Positions 7,300-17,549 of a DNA stretch of 64,000 nt are shown here, piece after piece. The translations under genes and the position numbers were made by a program. Position 1 is the first letter of the stretch, and each line of letters starts with the position of its first letter. Origin of the DNA: Catenulispora sp. EB89 (GTDB taxonomy: Bacteria > Actinomycetota > Actinomycetes > Streptomycetales > Catenulisporaceae); assembly GCF_041261445.1 (NCBI RefSeq), contig NZ_JBGCCU010000015.1, forward strand, positions 62,001 through 126,000, in the 5' to 3' direction. The notes beneath the pieces were generated by a model that saw only the letters and a list, made by a program, of their open reading frames with translations, had not been told where the DNA came from and did no database searches.

Positions 7300-8544
7300 A
7301 TGGTCGCCGTGGCGAGCGAGGACTACCGGGAGACCCCGATCGATCCCGACGACGAGGACGGCAGCGCCGACATAGCGGCCGACGACGGCGGTCCGGACCG
7401 GGGCCGCTCCCCGCACGCCGTGCAACGTGTGACCTGGGCCGAGTTGTTCTTCGACCTGGTCTTCGTGTTCGCGGTCACGCAGGTCGCGCACGCGGTCTAC
7501 GTCGGCTCCGGCTGGGCCGACCTGGGCCGCTCGGTCCTGCTGTTCGTGCCGTTCTGGTGGGCCTGGGTCGGCTGCGCCATCCTGTTCAACGGCCTGGTGA
7601 TCTCCGCGACCCGGCGGCACCTGGTGCTGCTGGCGATCGCCGGCGGCGCGTTCGTCATGTGCATCTCGGTGCCGGACGCCTACGGCAACCGCGGCGTGTT
7701 GTTCGGCGCGGCGTACCTGGCCACCCGGATCCTGCTCGGGATCATCATGCAGGAGCGCGACGCCTTCCAGGTCCGGCTCAACCCGTTCACGGTCGGGGTG
7801 CTGGCCGGACTGGCCTGGACGCTGGCCGGGCTGCTGCCGGCCGACACCCGGCAGTGGGTGTGGCTGGCGATCGCGCTGGTCGAGCTCGCGGTCCCGATAG
7901 TGCTCGGGCACCGGCTGGACTACATGCAGTTCGACGCCTCGCACCTGCCGGAGCGGTTCGGGCTGTTCATCATCATCGCGCTCGGCGAGACGCTGGTCGG
8001 GATCGGGCAGGGCGGGACGCGCAACGCGCTGCACGGCGAGGAGGCCGTGACGCTGTTCGTGGCGTTTCTTTTGTCGTGCGGACTGTGGTGGACGTACTTC
8101 CAGTACGGCGCCTCGGCGACCGAGCACGCGCTGAAGGTGGCGAAGGTCCCGGCGCTGCTGGTCCGGTCCTCGTTCTCCTACGGGCACATGCTGTTCGTGC
8201 TGGGCATCATCCTGGCCGCGGCCGGGATGTCGCAGGCGGTCGCCGCTCCCCAGGCGCATCTGCACGGCGTGCACGCGCTGGTGCTCGGCAGCGGCGTCTC
8301 GCTGTACGTCGCGACCTTCTGCTACACGCGGATCATGATGTTCGGCGGGGCTTCCTACACGCGCGTGGTGGCCGCGCTGCTCGCGATCGTGGTCACGGTC
8401 GCCTCTCCCGGGCTGCCGGCGATCGTGCCGCTGGCGTTGCTGGCCGCTCTGGTGATCGCCCTGAACGCGTTCGAGTTCTACTGGGTGAGTACCGGGAAAC
8501 CGCTGATGCTGGTGAACCTCTGGCAGGGCGCGGCCGGCCGGTGA
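7300..8544 (+). CDS. LtrA-family membrane protein
   Basis: A 414-residue polytopic membrane protein of the low-temperature-requirement A family, with the hallmark WAELFFDLVFVFAVTQ after a short acidic N-terminus (residues about 1-45). Roughly eleven to twelve hydrophobic helices fill residues 50-405. ALGETLVGIGQG and LLFVPFWWAWVG are further conserved stretches. The biochemical role of the family is not established. The ATG at 7300 has no good SD; a GTG nine bases later is an alternative. It is divergent from the flavoprotein gene. Confidence 0.88.
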   Translation: MVAVASEDYRETPIDPDDEDGSADIAADDGGPDRGRSPHAVQRVTWAELFFDLVFVFAVTQVAHAVYVGSGWADLGRSVLLFVPFWWAWVGCAILFNGLVISATRRHLVLLAIAGGAFVMCISVPDAYGNRGVLFGAAYLATRILLGIIMQERDAFQVRLNPFTVGVLAGLAWTLAGLLPADTRQWVWLAIALVELAVPIVLGHRLDYMQFDASHLPERFGLFIIIALGETLVGIGQGGTRNALHGEEAVTLFVAFLLSCGLWWTYFQYGASATEHALKVAKVPALLVRSSFSYGHMLFVLGIILAAAGMSQAVAAPQAHLHGVHALVLGSGVSLYVATFCYTRIMMFGGASYTRVVAALLAIVVTVASPGLPAIVPLALLAALVIALNAFEFYWVSTGKPLMLVNLWQGAAGR

Positions 8545-8633
8545 AAGGGCGAAGACGGTGAAGATCCGGTGTCGATCCGCTGCTCAACCGGCGTCCCGGG
8601 AGACGGGCCCCGCCGTACATCGGACGTCGGATC

Positions 8634-8639
8634 TAGACT
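8634..8639 (+). promoter_or_regulatory. Leaderless -10 box, thiOSG operon
   Basis: TAGACT, seven bases before the ATG at 8647. The in-frame ATG at 8641 lies too close to be inside the transcript. No TPP riboswitch (THI box) is visible in 8545-8640. Confidence 0.55.
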
Positions 8640-8646
8640 GATGACC

Positions 8647-9822
8647 ATGCCTGCGCCTGCCAGCTCCGACGTCCTGATCATCGGCGGCGGCCTGATCGGT
8701 CTGGCCACCGCGTGGCGGACCGCGGCCCGGGGTCTGTCGGTGACGCTGTGCGATCCGGCGCCGGGGGCGAACGCGTCGTTCGCCGCGGCCGGCATGCTCA
8801 CGCCGGTCACCGAGCTGCACTACGGCGAGGAGACGCTGCTCGGGCTGAACCTGGCCTCGGCCAAGCGGTATCCGTCGTTCGTCGCCGAGCTGCGCGAGGC
8901 CTCCGGCGGTCTGGATCCCGGGTACACCGAGGCCGGGACGCTGGCCGTGGCCTTCGACGCCGACGACCGCGAAGTGCTCTCCGAGCTGCACGTCTTCCAG
9001 CAGTCGCTGGGGCTGAAGGCGGAATGGCTCAACGGCCGGGAGGCGCGGCGGCTGGAGCCGATGCTGGCGCCGAGCGTGCGCGGCGGGCTGCTGGTCTCCG
9101 GCGACCACCAGGTCGACAACCGGATGCTGCTGGCCGCGTTGTTCGCGGCGCTGGAGCGGGATCCGAACGCGACCATCGTGCGCACGAAGGTCGCCGAGCT
9201 GACGGTGTCCGCGGCCGGGGACCGCGCGACCGGCGTGGTGCTGGAAGACGGCACCGCGCTTTCCGCAGACCAAGTAGTGCTGTCGGCCGGCTGCTGGTCC
9301 GGGCAGCTCGCCGGCATCCCCGCAGAACTGCTGCCGCCGGTGCGTCCGATCAAGGGCCAGATCCTGCGGCTGGCGGTGCCGGACGTCTTCCGGCCGTTCC
9401 TGTCGCGCACGGTGCGCTACGTCGTGCGCAACAACCACGCCTACCTCGTCCCGCGCGAGCACGGCGAGCTGGTGCTCGGCGCCACGGTCGAGGAGCAGGA
9501 CTACGACACCGCGGTCACCGCCGGCGGCGTCTACGAGCTGCTGCGCGACGCCCGCGAACTGGTCCCCGGCATCACCGAGCTGCCGCTGATCGAGAGCCGC
9601 GCGGCGCTGCGCCCCGGCACCCCCGACAACGCCCCGCTGATCGGCCCCACCGCGCTGCCCGGGCTGCTGTACGCCACCGGGCACTACCGGCACGGCGTGC
9701 TGCTCACCCCGGCCACCGCCGACGGGGTCGCGGAGATCCTGGCGACCGGCACCGTCCCGGAGGCGCTGGCCCCCTTCAGTCCCCAGAGGTTCGCCGTGTC
9801 CGGGACGCGTCCGGAGAAATGA
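8647..9822 (+). CDS. thiO: Glycine oxidase ThiO
   Basis: A 391-residue FAD enzyme of the D-amino-acid oxidase family that oxidises glycine to iminoacetate, the two-carbon donor for thiazole synthesis. The dinucleotide-binding motif VLIIGGGLIGLATAW is at the N-terminus. AAAGMLTP, the PVRPIKGQILRL segment and LYATGHYRHGVLLTP near the C-terminus are typical of ThiO. It heads thiO-thiS-thiG, and the stop overlaps a possible thiS start. The start at 8647 is chosen from promoter geometry; the ATG at 8641 would add two residues. Confidence 0.92.
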   Translation: MPAPASSDVLIIGGGLIGLATAWRTAARGLSVTLCDPAPGANASFAAAGMLTPVTELHYGEETLLGLNLASAKRYPSFVAELREASGGLDPGYTEAGTLAVAFDADDREVLSELHVFQQSLGLKAEWLNGREARRLEPMLAPSVRGGLLVSGDHQVDNRMLLAALFAALERDPNATIVRTKVAELTVSAAGDRATGVVLEDGTALSADQVVLSAGCWSGQLAGIPAELLPPVRPIKGQILRLAVPDVFRPFLSRTVRYVVRNNHAYLVPREHGELVLGATVEEQDYDTAVTAGGVYELLRDARELVPGITELPLIESRAALRPGTPDNAPLIGPTALPGLLYATGHYRHGVLLTPATADGVAEILATGTVPEALAPFSPQRFAVSGTRPEK

Positions 9823-9836
9823 GCGCTGAGCACATC

Positions 9837-10884
<1,048 letters not shown>

Positions 10885-11090
10885 GGCGCCTGGGTGCATG
10901 GGCGCTTGGGCGTCTGAGCGGGCACTTGGCGTCGGTGCGGCGCCGACCACAGCGACAGTCGCGCATCTCTGCCCCCAAGGGCAGCCACCAACGCCCGCAC
11001 GACCGTGTCAAGGAACTGCCGGTCGGGTGTCTACTCGGTACCGAGGACCCCCGACAGCAAGCGTCGGCGAACCGTGGAGACAGGTGGGCG

Positions 11091-12368
11091 ATGCACGCGA
11101 ACGGTGAGAAGGCCGACGACCGACGGACACTGGTGCAGAAGTCCTCTGCCCGACCATCGCAGCAGTCGTCGCAGCACCCGGGGACCGCCGCGCAGCTCCT
11201 GAAGCTGCAGTCGACGGTCGGCAACAGCACGGTGCTGCAGCTGCTGCGGGAGGCCGGCGATCCCTGGCAGGCCGAGAAGCACCAGCACGGCGCCGGATGC
11301 GGCCATCACGAGGCAGAGCAAGCGGTACAGCGCTCGTCCGTACCTGAGGTGCTCAAGCGCTCCGGCCGTCCCCTGGACTCGTCCACTCGCACCGAGGTGC
11401 AGACCAAGATGGGCGGCGCGGACTTCTCCGACGTCCGCCTCCACGACGACGCCGCCGCCAAGGCCTCGGCGGCCGAGATCGGTGCGCACGCTTACACCTC
11501 CGGCAACCACATCGTGCTCGGCGAGGGCGGGCAGAACACGCACACCCTCATCCACGAGCTGACGCACGTGCTGCAGCAGCGCCAGGGCCCGGTCGCCGGG
11601 ACCGTCGGCGCCTCGGGTCTGAAGATGTCCGATCCCTCCGACCGGTTCGAACGCCAGGCCGAGGCCAACGCCCGCCAGGTGATGAGCGGCGGGCCGTCGC
11701 TGCTGGGGCCGAGCCGCGCCGCGGCCGGCGGGGAGCAGGCAGGCGGACAGCAGGCCGGCACCCAGCAGTCGAGCGCGCAGCAGTCCGGAGTGCAGCAGTC
11801 GACGGCCGCGCACGCCGACGGCATCCAGCGTGCCCGCTACGAGCCCACCGAAGAAGTGACGGCGCACCGCGGCTTCTGCGTCATCCTCAGCGCGAGCCTG
11901 AACGGCGTCCACCTCGGCCACTACACCAGCGAGACCTCCACCTGGTCGCCCCGGGACCACGCCGAGGACCAGCTGTGCGACGAGATCGAGAAGGCGATCT
12001 ACTTCGCCAGCTCCGGCCACCTCGCCACGGCGACGTCCGAGGCCGGCGGCGACGTCCTGAGCGCCCTGACCCGCCGCATGAACGAGGGAAAGAACTCGCA
12101 CACGCTGCGCATCCGGCTGTCCGCGAGCCCGTGCTCGACACGCCGGGGGACGACCACCAAGCACGAGGGCGAGGACGGCTGCGCGGAGCGCCTGATCTAC
12201 CTGGCCAGGATGAAGTTCGGGAACGACCGCAAGCAGCGCATCAAAATCAAGATCAAGGCCGACCACCTGTACCGGCCCAACCACATGCGCGGCAGCGAGG
12301 CCAGGGCGGCCTCGCGGGCGGCGATCAGCGACATGCAGGCGGCCGGCATCGAGATCGAAGCGGGCTGA
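11091..12368 (+). CDS. DUF4157 protein with C-terminal deaminase-like toxin domain
   Basis: A 425-residue protein. Residues about 33-54 carry the LQ..xGN..V..LL motif (LLKLQSTVGNSTVLQLL) common ahead of DUF4157. Residues about 84-170 are DUF4157: GRPLD, DFSDVRLHDD, and the metal site HELTH (H155, E156, H159), then DRFERQAEANA. A Gln/Ser/Gly-rich linker (about 205-245) follows. Residues about 255-425 show the cytidine-deaminase order: beta hairpin, HAE at 290-292, a strand leading to SPC (C348), C364 in EDGCAERL, and a last helix AISDMQAAGIEIEAG. DUF4157 proteins are often cargo of contractile injection systems, so I infer an exported nucleic-acid or nucleotide deaminase toxin. No immunity gene is recognisable beside it. 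Confidence 0.8.
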   Translation: MHANGEKADDRRTLVQKSSARPSQQSSQHPGTAAQLLKLQSTVGNSTVLQLLREAGDPWQAEKHQHGAGCGHHEAEQAVQRSSVPEVLKRSGRPLDSSTRTEVQTKMGGADFSDVRLHDDAAAKASAAEIGAHAYTSGNHIVLGEGGQNTHTLIHELTHVLQQRQGPVAGTVGASGLKMSDPSDRFERQAEANARQVMSGGPSLLGPSRAAAGGEQAGGQQAGTQQSSAQQSGVQQSTAAHADGIQRARYEPTEEVTAHRGFCVILSASLNGVHLGHYTSETSTWSPRDHAEDQLCDEIEKAIYFASSGHLATATSEAGGDVLSALTRRMNEGKNSHTLRIRLSASPCSTRRGTTTKHEGEDGCAERLIYLARMKFGNDRKQRIKIKIKADHLYRPNHMRGSEARAASRAAISDMQAAGIEIEAG

Positions 12369-12379
12369 CCTTCCGGGAC

Positions 12380-12401
12380 TTTCGCCGGTGGCCGGGCGAA
12401 A
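12380..12401 (+). terminator. Hairpin after the DUF4157-deaminase gene
   Basis: TTTCGCC pairs with GGCGAAA around an eight-base loop, 11 bases past the stop codon and ahead of the next promoter. It reads as a terminator. Confidence 0.5.
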
Positions 12402-12441
12402 ACCCACAGTTTCCCGCCCGACCACCACCCCGTACACGTTC

Positions 12442-12447
12442 TAGACT
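12442..12447 (+). promoter_or_regulatory. Leaderless -10 box, PASTA kinase gene
   Basis: TAGACT, seven bases before GTG 12455. Same hexamer and spacing as at thiO. Confidence 0.55.
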
Positions 12448-12454
12448 CTGCTGC

Positions 12455-14278
12455 GTGGACAAGACTTTGGACGATTCGCTGGTCGGGCAGGTCCTCGACG
12501 AGCGCTACCGGGTCGACTCCCTGATTGCTCGCGGGGGCATGGCGACGGTCTACCTGGCCACCGACCGGCGGCTCGACCGCGTGGTCGCGCTCAAGGTCAT
12601 GCATCCTGAGCTGGCGCGGCACGACGAGTTCGTGTCGCGCTTCATCCGGGAGGCGAAGACCGCCGCGCGCCTGACCCACCCCAACATCGTCGCGGTGTTC
12701 GACCAGAGTGCCGACGGCGGGCACGTGTATCTGGTCATGGAGTTTATCGACGGCCAGACGCTGCGCGAGCTGCTGTCCGACCGCGGCCGCTTCACCCCGC
12801 GCGAGGCGCTGGAGATCCTGGCGCCGGTGCTCTCGGCGCTGGGCGCCGCGCACCGCGCCGGGATGGTGCACCGGGACGTGAAGCCGGAGAACGTGCTGAT
12901 CGGCAAGGAGGGGACCTACGCGCACGCGGTGAAGGTCGCCGACTTCGGGCTGGCGCGCTCGGCGGCGGCCGGGGCCACGGTGTCGCTGGCCGGGATGATC
13001 GTCGGCACCGCCTCGTATCTGGCCCCCGAGCAGGTCAAGTCCGGGATCTGCGACGCCCGCTCGGACGTGTACTCGGCCGGCATCGTGCTCTACGAGATGC
13101 TCACCGGCGCCAAGCCGTTCGTCGCCGACTCCCCGATCCAGGTGGCCTACCGGCACGTCCACGACGACGTGCCGGCCCCCTCGGCCGCCGTGCCGGGCCT
13201 GGACCCGGCGCTGGACGCGCTGGTCGCCCGGGCCACCGCCAAGGAGCCGGGCGAGCGGCCCGGCGACGCCAACGTCCTGCACGCCGAGGTGCTGCGCACC
13301 ATCGGCAGCCTGCCGGACGCCGCGCTGGACTTCGGCGCGATCCCGGAGGACCGGGACCCGGACAACACCGCGACCGCGGAGTTCGCGGCCCTGGCCGGGC
13401 AGCGCCACACCGCGCGCACCCGGGTCATGCCGGCGCCGGAGAACACCCGCGCGGTGCCGCCGCCCCCGCCGCTGCCGACCAACCCGACCCGGGTGGACCA
13501 CGCGGCCCGGGCCACCAAACCCGGCGGCAAGCAGGTCTACAAGGCCCGCACCTCCCCGAACCAGCCGCGCCAGCTGATCCCGGCCGACCAGCCCTGGCGG
13601 CCGCGGCGCGGGCACTACGCGCTGGCCGTGATCCTGGTGCTCGCGGTGATCCTGGGGATCGTGGCGTGGTGGACCACCAGCGGGCAGTTCCGCTCGATGC
13701 CCTCGGTGATCCGGCAGACCCAGGACGCCGCGCTGGCCGAGCTGACCCGCGACGGCCTGCACCCGCAGGTGTTGAGCGACTACAGCGACAGCGTGCCGTC
13801 CGGGCAGGTGATCACCTCCTCGCCGGATCCGTCCGGCAAGGTGAAGAAGGGCGGCCCGGTGAAGATCACGGTCTCCCGCGGCCCCAAGCCGGTCCTGGTG
13901 CCGGACGAGTCGGGTCAGACCCCTGATTCGGCCGTCGAGGCCCTGCGGTCGGCCGGCTTCCAGGTGGTGATCGCCCCGGACCAGGTCTTCTCCGAGACCG
14001 TGGCCAGCGGTTCCGTGGTGTCGGTGAACCCCTCCTCGGCACAGCCGGGGAGCACGGTGACGCTGACGCTGTCCAAGGGCGCCGCGACCTTCCCGGTACC
14101 GGATGTGACCGGACTTTCGGAGGACGACGCCCGCGCAAAGCTGGCGGCCCAGGGCTTCACCAACGTAGAAGTCAACAAGTGGTTCTTCGGCAACACGATC
14201 CATTCACAGCAGCCTGAGGCGGGGACGTATGCACGGCACAAGGACCCCGTGGCGCTTTTCGAGAACCCGCTGTCCTGA
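12455..14278 (+). CDS. PASTA-domain Ser/Thr protein kinase (PknB type)
   Basis: A 607-residue transmembrane kinase. The catalytic domain (about 15-280) has ARGGMATVY, the ATP Lys in VALKVM (K47), HRDVKPEN with catalytic D141, DFGLAR and GTASYLAPEQ. A Pro/Thr-rich juxtamembrane stretch leads to one membrane helix (about 388-408). Three extracellular PASTA repeats follow (about 414-475, 478-543, 545-607), which in PknB/StkP relatives sense peptidoglycan fragments or lipid II. It is likely a cell-wall or growth regulator. Start GTG 12455 is fixed by the -10 spacing; no SD is present. Confidence 0.95.
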   Translation: MDKTLDDSLVGQVLDERYRVDSLIARGGMATVYLATDRRLDRVVALKVMHPELARHDEFVSRFIREAKTAARLTHPNIVAVFDQSADGGHVYLVMEFIDGQTLRELLSDRGRFTPREALEILAPVLSALGAAHRAGMVHRDVKPENVLIGKEGTYAHAVKVADFGLARSAAAGATVSLAGMIVGTASYLAPEQVKSGICDARSDVYSAGIVLYEMLTGAKPFVADSPIQVAYRHVHDDVPAPSAAVPGLDPALDALVARATAKEPGERPGDANVLHAEVLRTIGSLPDAALDFGAIPEDRDPDNTATAEFAALAGQRHTARTRVMPAPENTRAVPPPPPLPTNPTRVDHAARATKPGGKQVYKARTSPNQPRQLIPADQPWRPRRGHYALAVILVLAVILGIVAWWTTSGQFRSMPSVIRQTQDAALAELTRDGLHPQVLSDYSDSVPSGQVITSSPDPSGKVKKGGPVKITVSRGPKPVLVPDESGQTPDSAVEALRSAGFQVVIAPDQVFSETVASGSVVSVNPSSAQPGSTVTLTLSKGAATFPVPDVTGLSEDDARAKLAAQGFTNVEVNKWFFGNTIHSQQPEAGTYARHKDPVALFENPLS

Positions 14279-14284
14279 GCGGGA

Positions 14285-14305
14285 GCGCGCGGCGGGTCCG
14301 CGCGC
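14285..14305 (+). terminator. Hairpin after the PASTA kinase gene
   Basis: GCGCGCGG and CCGCGCGC form a perfect 8-bp stem with loop CGGGT starting seven bases past the stop, without a T-run. Confidence 0.5.
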
Positions 14306-14440
14306 CCCCGGCCCCGCCTGCGAGGACCCGGTACTTCGGGGATTCGGTACGTTCACGGACGAGGGATGTCCATACTCGACAGTGGCCGTCCGGTGACGGA
14401 ACGTCAGTGATGGTCAGCGGCGTCCGGCGCGGGTAAGAGG

Positions 14441-16387
14441 ATGAGTGGACGCGAGCCGCGGCGGAGTCGGTGGGTGCTGACCCCGGACCGCCGGACGGCA
14501 CGCGGTGGGCAGGCAGCGAGAGGGTGGGAGCGAGCAGTGGATCGGACGGTGGCGGATCAAGTCGCCACTCCTTTTTCCGGTACACCCGGCGCCCCGGACG
14601 CGGGCGCGGCCGGAGCGGGGGGTGACAAGCGCACCCCCCGGCACGCGGCACCGCCGCACGACTGGCACGACACCGCCGACTCGGTGCGCCTGCGACTGGC
14701 CCTGCTGAACCGGGCCAGCGAGGAGATCGGCACCACGTTGGATCTGGTGCGCACGGCCGAGGAACTGGTCGGCATCGCGATACCCGACTTCGCCGACACC
14801 ACGTGGGTGCTGCTGCAGGAGCGGGTCGCCACGCACCACGAGATCCCGGCGCCGTTCAAGGACGGCGGCGCGCGGGTGCGCCGGCTGGCCCTGGGCGTCT
14901 CGGACAAGGACCCGCTGCCGGTGGAGTTCTGGTTGTCCACCCTGCCGATCGGCGAGACCGCGGTGTGCCCGCCGGCCTCCCCGTTCGCGCGGTGCATGGC
15001 CGAGCGGCGCTCGCTGTTCTTCCCGGTGGTCCCGGAGGAGTTGGCGCTGCGCACCTCCGAGGACTTCGGACGGCCGGACTTCTACCAGGCGATAGCGGGG
15101 CGTTCCCTGCTTCTCAGCCCTTTGATGGCTCGCGGCCGGGTGCTGGGCCTGCTGGCGTTCAACCGCGACCCGGCGGCACGCGCCGAGTTCTGCGGCCGGG
15201 ACGTGGAGCTGGCGGACAACCTGGCGCGGCGCACGGCGCTGTGTATAGACAACGCGCGGCTGTACAACCTGGAGAAGTCGCAGGCGCTGACGTTGCAGAG
15301 TTCGTTGTTGCCCAAGCGGGTGCAGCCGCCGCCGGGGATGGAGGTCGCGCACCGGTACGTGCCGGGCAGCGACGTGGCGGAGGTCGGCGGCGACTGGTTC
15401 GACGTGATCCCGCTGACCGGCGGCCGGGTGGCGCTGGTGGTCGGGGACGTGATGGGGCACGGGATGCAGGCGGCCACGGTGATGGGGCAGCTGCGCACCG
15501 CGGTGCGGACGCTGGCCCGGCTGGAGCTGCCGGTGACCGAGCTGATGGGGCACCTGGACGCGCTGCTGCCGGACATGGCCGACAGCTACCTGTTCGCCAC
15601 GTGCATCATCGCGGTGCACGACCCTGAGGCGCGCACGTGCGAGATCGTGCGGGCCGGCCACGTGCCGCCGGTGATCGTGCACCCGGACCCGGCGGTGAAG
15701 CCGCGGATCGAGGACGTGCCGGCGAACCGGCCGCTGGGGCTGGGGTTCGTCTCGGACCCGTTCGAGTCCTGGACGCTGGACCTGCCGGAGGGCTCGCTGC
15801 TGGTGCTGTGCACGGACGGCCTGGTGGAGTCGAAGAACCGCGACATCGGAGACGGATTACATCTGTTGTTGGAGAACCTCGGCGATCCCGAAGCGGGCCT
15901 GGAAGAGATCTGCGACACCCTGACCCGGACGCTGGTGCTGGAGGGCGACCGCGACGACCTGGCGCTGCTGGTGGCGCGGATCGGGCGCGCGCCGTCGCGC
16001 TCGGCGTCGTGGGAGCTGCCGGCGGAGTCCTACGCGGTGCGCGAGGCGCGGCACTTCGTGCGGCAGCAGGCCGGCTCGTGGGGGCTGCCGGCGGACACCG
16101 TCGACACCGCGGAGCTGTTGGTCAGCGAGCTGGCGACGAACGCGGTGCGGCACGCGGCCGGGCCCGGGCCGATCGAGATCCGGCTGTCGTACGACGAGCG
16201 GCTGACGTGCGAGGTGGCCGACCAGGTCGGGGCGGAGCCGCGGCCGGCGGCGCTGCCGGACGATCTGGAGGAGAGCGGCCGGGGGCTGTTCCTGGTCAGC
16301 GAGCTGTCGGCGGACTGGGGGTCGCGGCGGACGTCGACGGGGAAGGTCGTGTGGTTCGCGCTGGAGGCGTTGGCTGTGGCGGCTTAG
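14441..16387 (+). CDS. GAF-PP2C (SpoIIE/RsbU)-HATPase regulatory protein
   Basis: Up to 648 residues. A GAF-like sensor (about 85-280) is followed by a SpoIIE-type phosphatase domain (about 300-505) with EVGGDWFDVIPL, VVGDVMGHGMQAA, ATCIIAVHD, RAGHVPPV and LCTDGLVESK, whose Asp residues bind metal. The C-terminus (about 515-645) is an anti-sigma-type ATPase domain with LVSELATNAVRHA and GRGLFLVSEL. Such fusions control alternative sigma factors by acting on anti-anti-sigma proteins; no sigma or antagonist gene is nearby. The first 32 residues are low-complexity; GTG 14537 behind GGGAG is an alternative start. Confidence 0.9.
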   Translation: MSGREPRRSRWVLTPDRRTARGGQAARGWERAVDRTVADQVATPFSGTPGAPDAGAAGAGGDKRTPRHAAPPHDWHDTADSVRLRLALLNRASEEIGTTLDLVRTAEELVGIAIPDFADTTWVLLQERVATHHEIPAPFKDGGARVRRLALGVSDKDPLPVEFWLSTLPIGETAVCPPASPFARCMAERRSLFFPVVPEELALRTSEDFGRPDFYQAIAGRSLLLSPLMARGRVLGLLAFNRDPAARAEFCGRDVELADNLARRTALCIDNARLYNLEKSQALTLQSSLLPKRVQPPPGMEVAHRYVPGSDVAEVGGDWFDVIPLTGGRVALVVGDVMGHGMQAATVMGQLRTAVRTLARLELPVTELMGHLDALLPDMADSYLFATCIIAVHDPEARTCEIVRAGHVPPVIVHPDPAVKPRIEDVPANRPLGLGFVSDPFESWTLDLPEGSLLVLCTDGLVESKNRDIGDGLHLLLENLGDPEAGLEEICDTLTRTLVLEGDRDDLALLVARIGRAPSRSASWELPAESYAVREARHFVRQQAGSWGLPADTVDTAELLVSELATNAVRHAAGPGPIEIRLSYDERLTCEVADQVGAEPRPAALPDDLEESGRGLFLVSELSADWGSRRTSTGKVVWFALEALAVAA

Positions 16388-16485
16388 GTTCGGGGGGGTT
16401 GGTTCGGGGGTTTTGGTTCGGGGGCTCGGGGTCGCCGGGCCTAGGTTCGCCGAGCTCAGGCTCGCCGAGGTCGGGCTCGCCAGAT
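16385..16485. repeat. Low-complexity tandem repeats between convergent genes
   Basis: The stretch after the phosphatase stop consists of three ggttcggggg-type units, then three units related to aggctcgccg. It fills the whole gap to the convergent gene. No hairpin terminator is evident. Confidence 0.7.
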
Positions 16486-17466
16486 CTACACGCCGCACTT
16501 CGCGAACAGGGCGTCGGCCTGCGCGCGGTCGAGTTCGCGGACGAGTTCCACGGAGGCCTGGAGCGCTTCGTGCACGACCCCGTACATGTTGGCCGGGTTC
16601 CAGTTGATCGACATGCCCTTCGGCTCGACCATCAGCAGCGGCAGGCCGTCGATCGTCGGCAGCTCGGAGGGCGAGGCCGAGCCGGGCATGAACAGCGTGC
16701 CGGGCAGGGCGAAGTTGAACCGCAGGTGGTCGTGCAGGTCCTGGTCCGCGAAGTCGTCCTCGGCGAGGTCGCGGTTGCGGGCGAAGCGGACCATCTCGGG
16801 GTCGACGGGCTCGGCGTCGAGGTAGCCGGGCCCGGCGTGCCGCAGGAGCGCGTCCTGGAGCAGGGCGTAGCAGTGATAGAGGCGGTCGCGCACGCCGATC
16901 ATGCGGAACTGGAAGGCGCGCCGGTTCTTGGCGTCGAGCACGAGCAGGTCGACGTCGTCGTGCAGGGTGAACACCTCGCGCAGGAACCAGGGGACCAGGC
17001 CGGCCTCCTCGAGCTCGTCCAGCCGCGCCATCAGCTCCGGCCGCGCGCGCCAGCGCTTGCGGGTCCCGACGGAGCGGCAGAGCATCGTCATGGTCGCCAT
17101 GAACGTCAGCTGCCCGGCGGTGGTCACCATCTCGTCGCCGCGGTTGCGCTCGTCGGCGAGGGCGTCGAGCTGCTGGACGAACAGCTCCAGGGTGGCGTCG
17201 ATGGCGGCGCCGGCGTCGGCTCCGCGCTCGACCAGGGTGCCGCACATGAGGGCCAGGACGGCGGTGTGGAACAGGTCGCCGCCCGGCATGAGGTTGCGCA
17301 GCGAGACGACGTTGGCGGTGAGTTCGGCGGGGTCCTGCGACGCCATCAGCTCGGACACCTCAGCCCCGGCGTCCGGCGGGAGGAACAGGCCCTGGCCGTC
17401 GGCGAGGGCTTCGATCTCCTCGGCGGTGGTCCGTGCCCGAACGAATTCGGCCAACGCTTCGAGCAC
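16486..17466 (-). CDS. Conserved hypothetical protein
   Basis: A 326-residue soluble, mostly helical protein starting at GTG 17466, with a G-rich SD-like run upstream. No signal peptide or membrane helix is apparent. Recognisable stretches are LFLPPDAGAEVSELMASQ, NRGDEMVTTAGQLTFMATM and a C-terminal Trp/Asn-rich MSINWNPANMYG. I cannot assign a family. Codon use is normal for the window. It is divergent from the DMT transporter, with a TACAGT box at 17505-17510 on its strand. Confidence 0.75.
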   Translation of the reverse strand: MLEALAEFVRARTTAEEIEALADGQGLFLPPDAGAEVSELMASQDPAELTANVVSLRNLMPGGDLFHTAVLALMCGTLVERGADAGAAIDATLELFVQQLDALADERNRGDEMVTTAGQLTFMATMTMLCRSVGTRKRWRARPELMARLDELEEAGLVPWFLREVFTLHDDVDLLVLDAKNRRAFQFRMIGVRDRLYHCYALLQDALLRHAGPGYLDAEPVDPEMVRFARNRDLAEDDFADQDLHDHLRFNFALPGTLFMPGSASPSELPTIDGLPLLMVEPKGMSINWNPANMYGVVHEALQASVELVRELDRAQADALFAKCGV

Positions 17467-17549
17467 TGTGGAATCCCCCCACTTCGCATTCAGGTTCGAA
17501 CGGAAACTGTACCAAGGTCCTGTGATCGAGCTCCGTCTCGCCGGCCGAA

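Noticed and set aside
7288-8274. A 328-codon open frame antisense to ltrA
   Set aside because: The translation is Gln/Arg/His repeats, the usual shadow of a membrane-protein gene.
10885-12368. Contractile injection system genes near the DUF4157 gene
   Set aside because: No sheath, tube, baseplate or AAA+ genes occur in the window, so the delivery link is only by family.
12197-14203. A 668-codon open frame on the minus strand
   Set aside because: It mirrors the PASTA kinase codon pattern and shows no recognisable domain.
16384-16485. Extension of the phosphatase or the convergent gene through the repeat patch
   Set aside because: Both genes have stops at their ends of the patch and the repeats lack coding bias.
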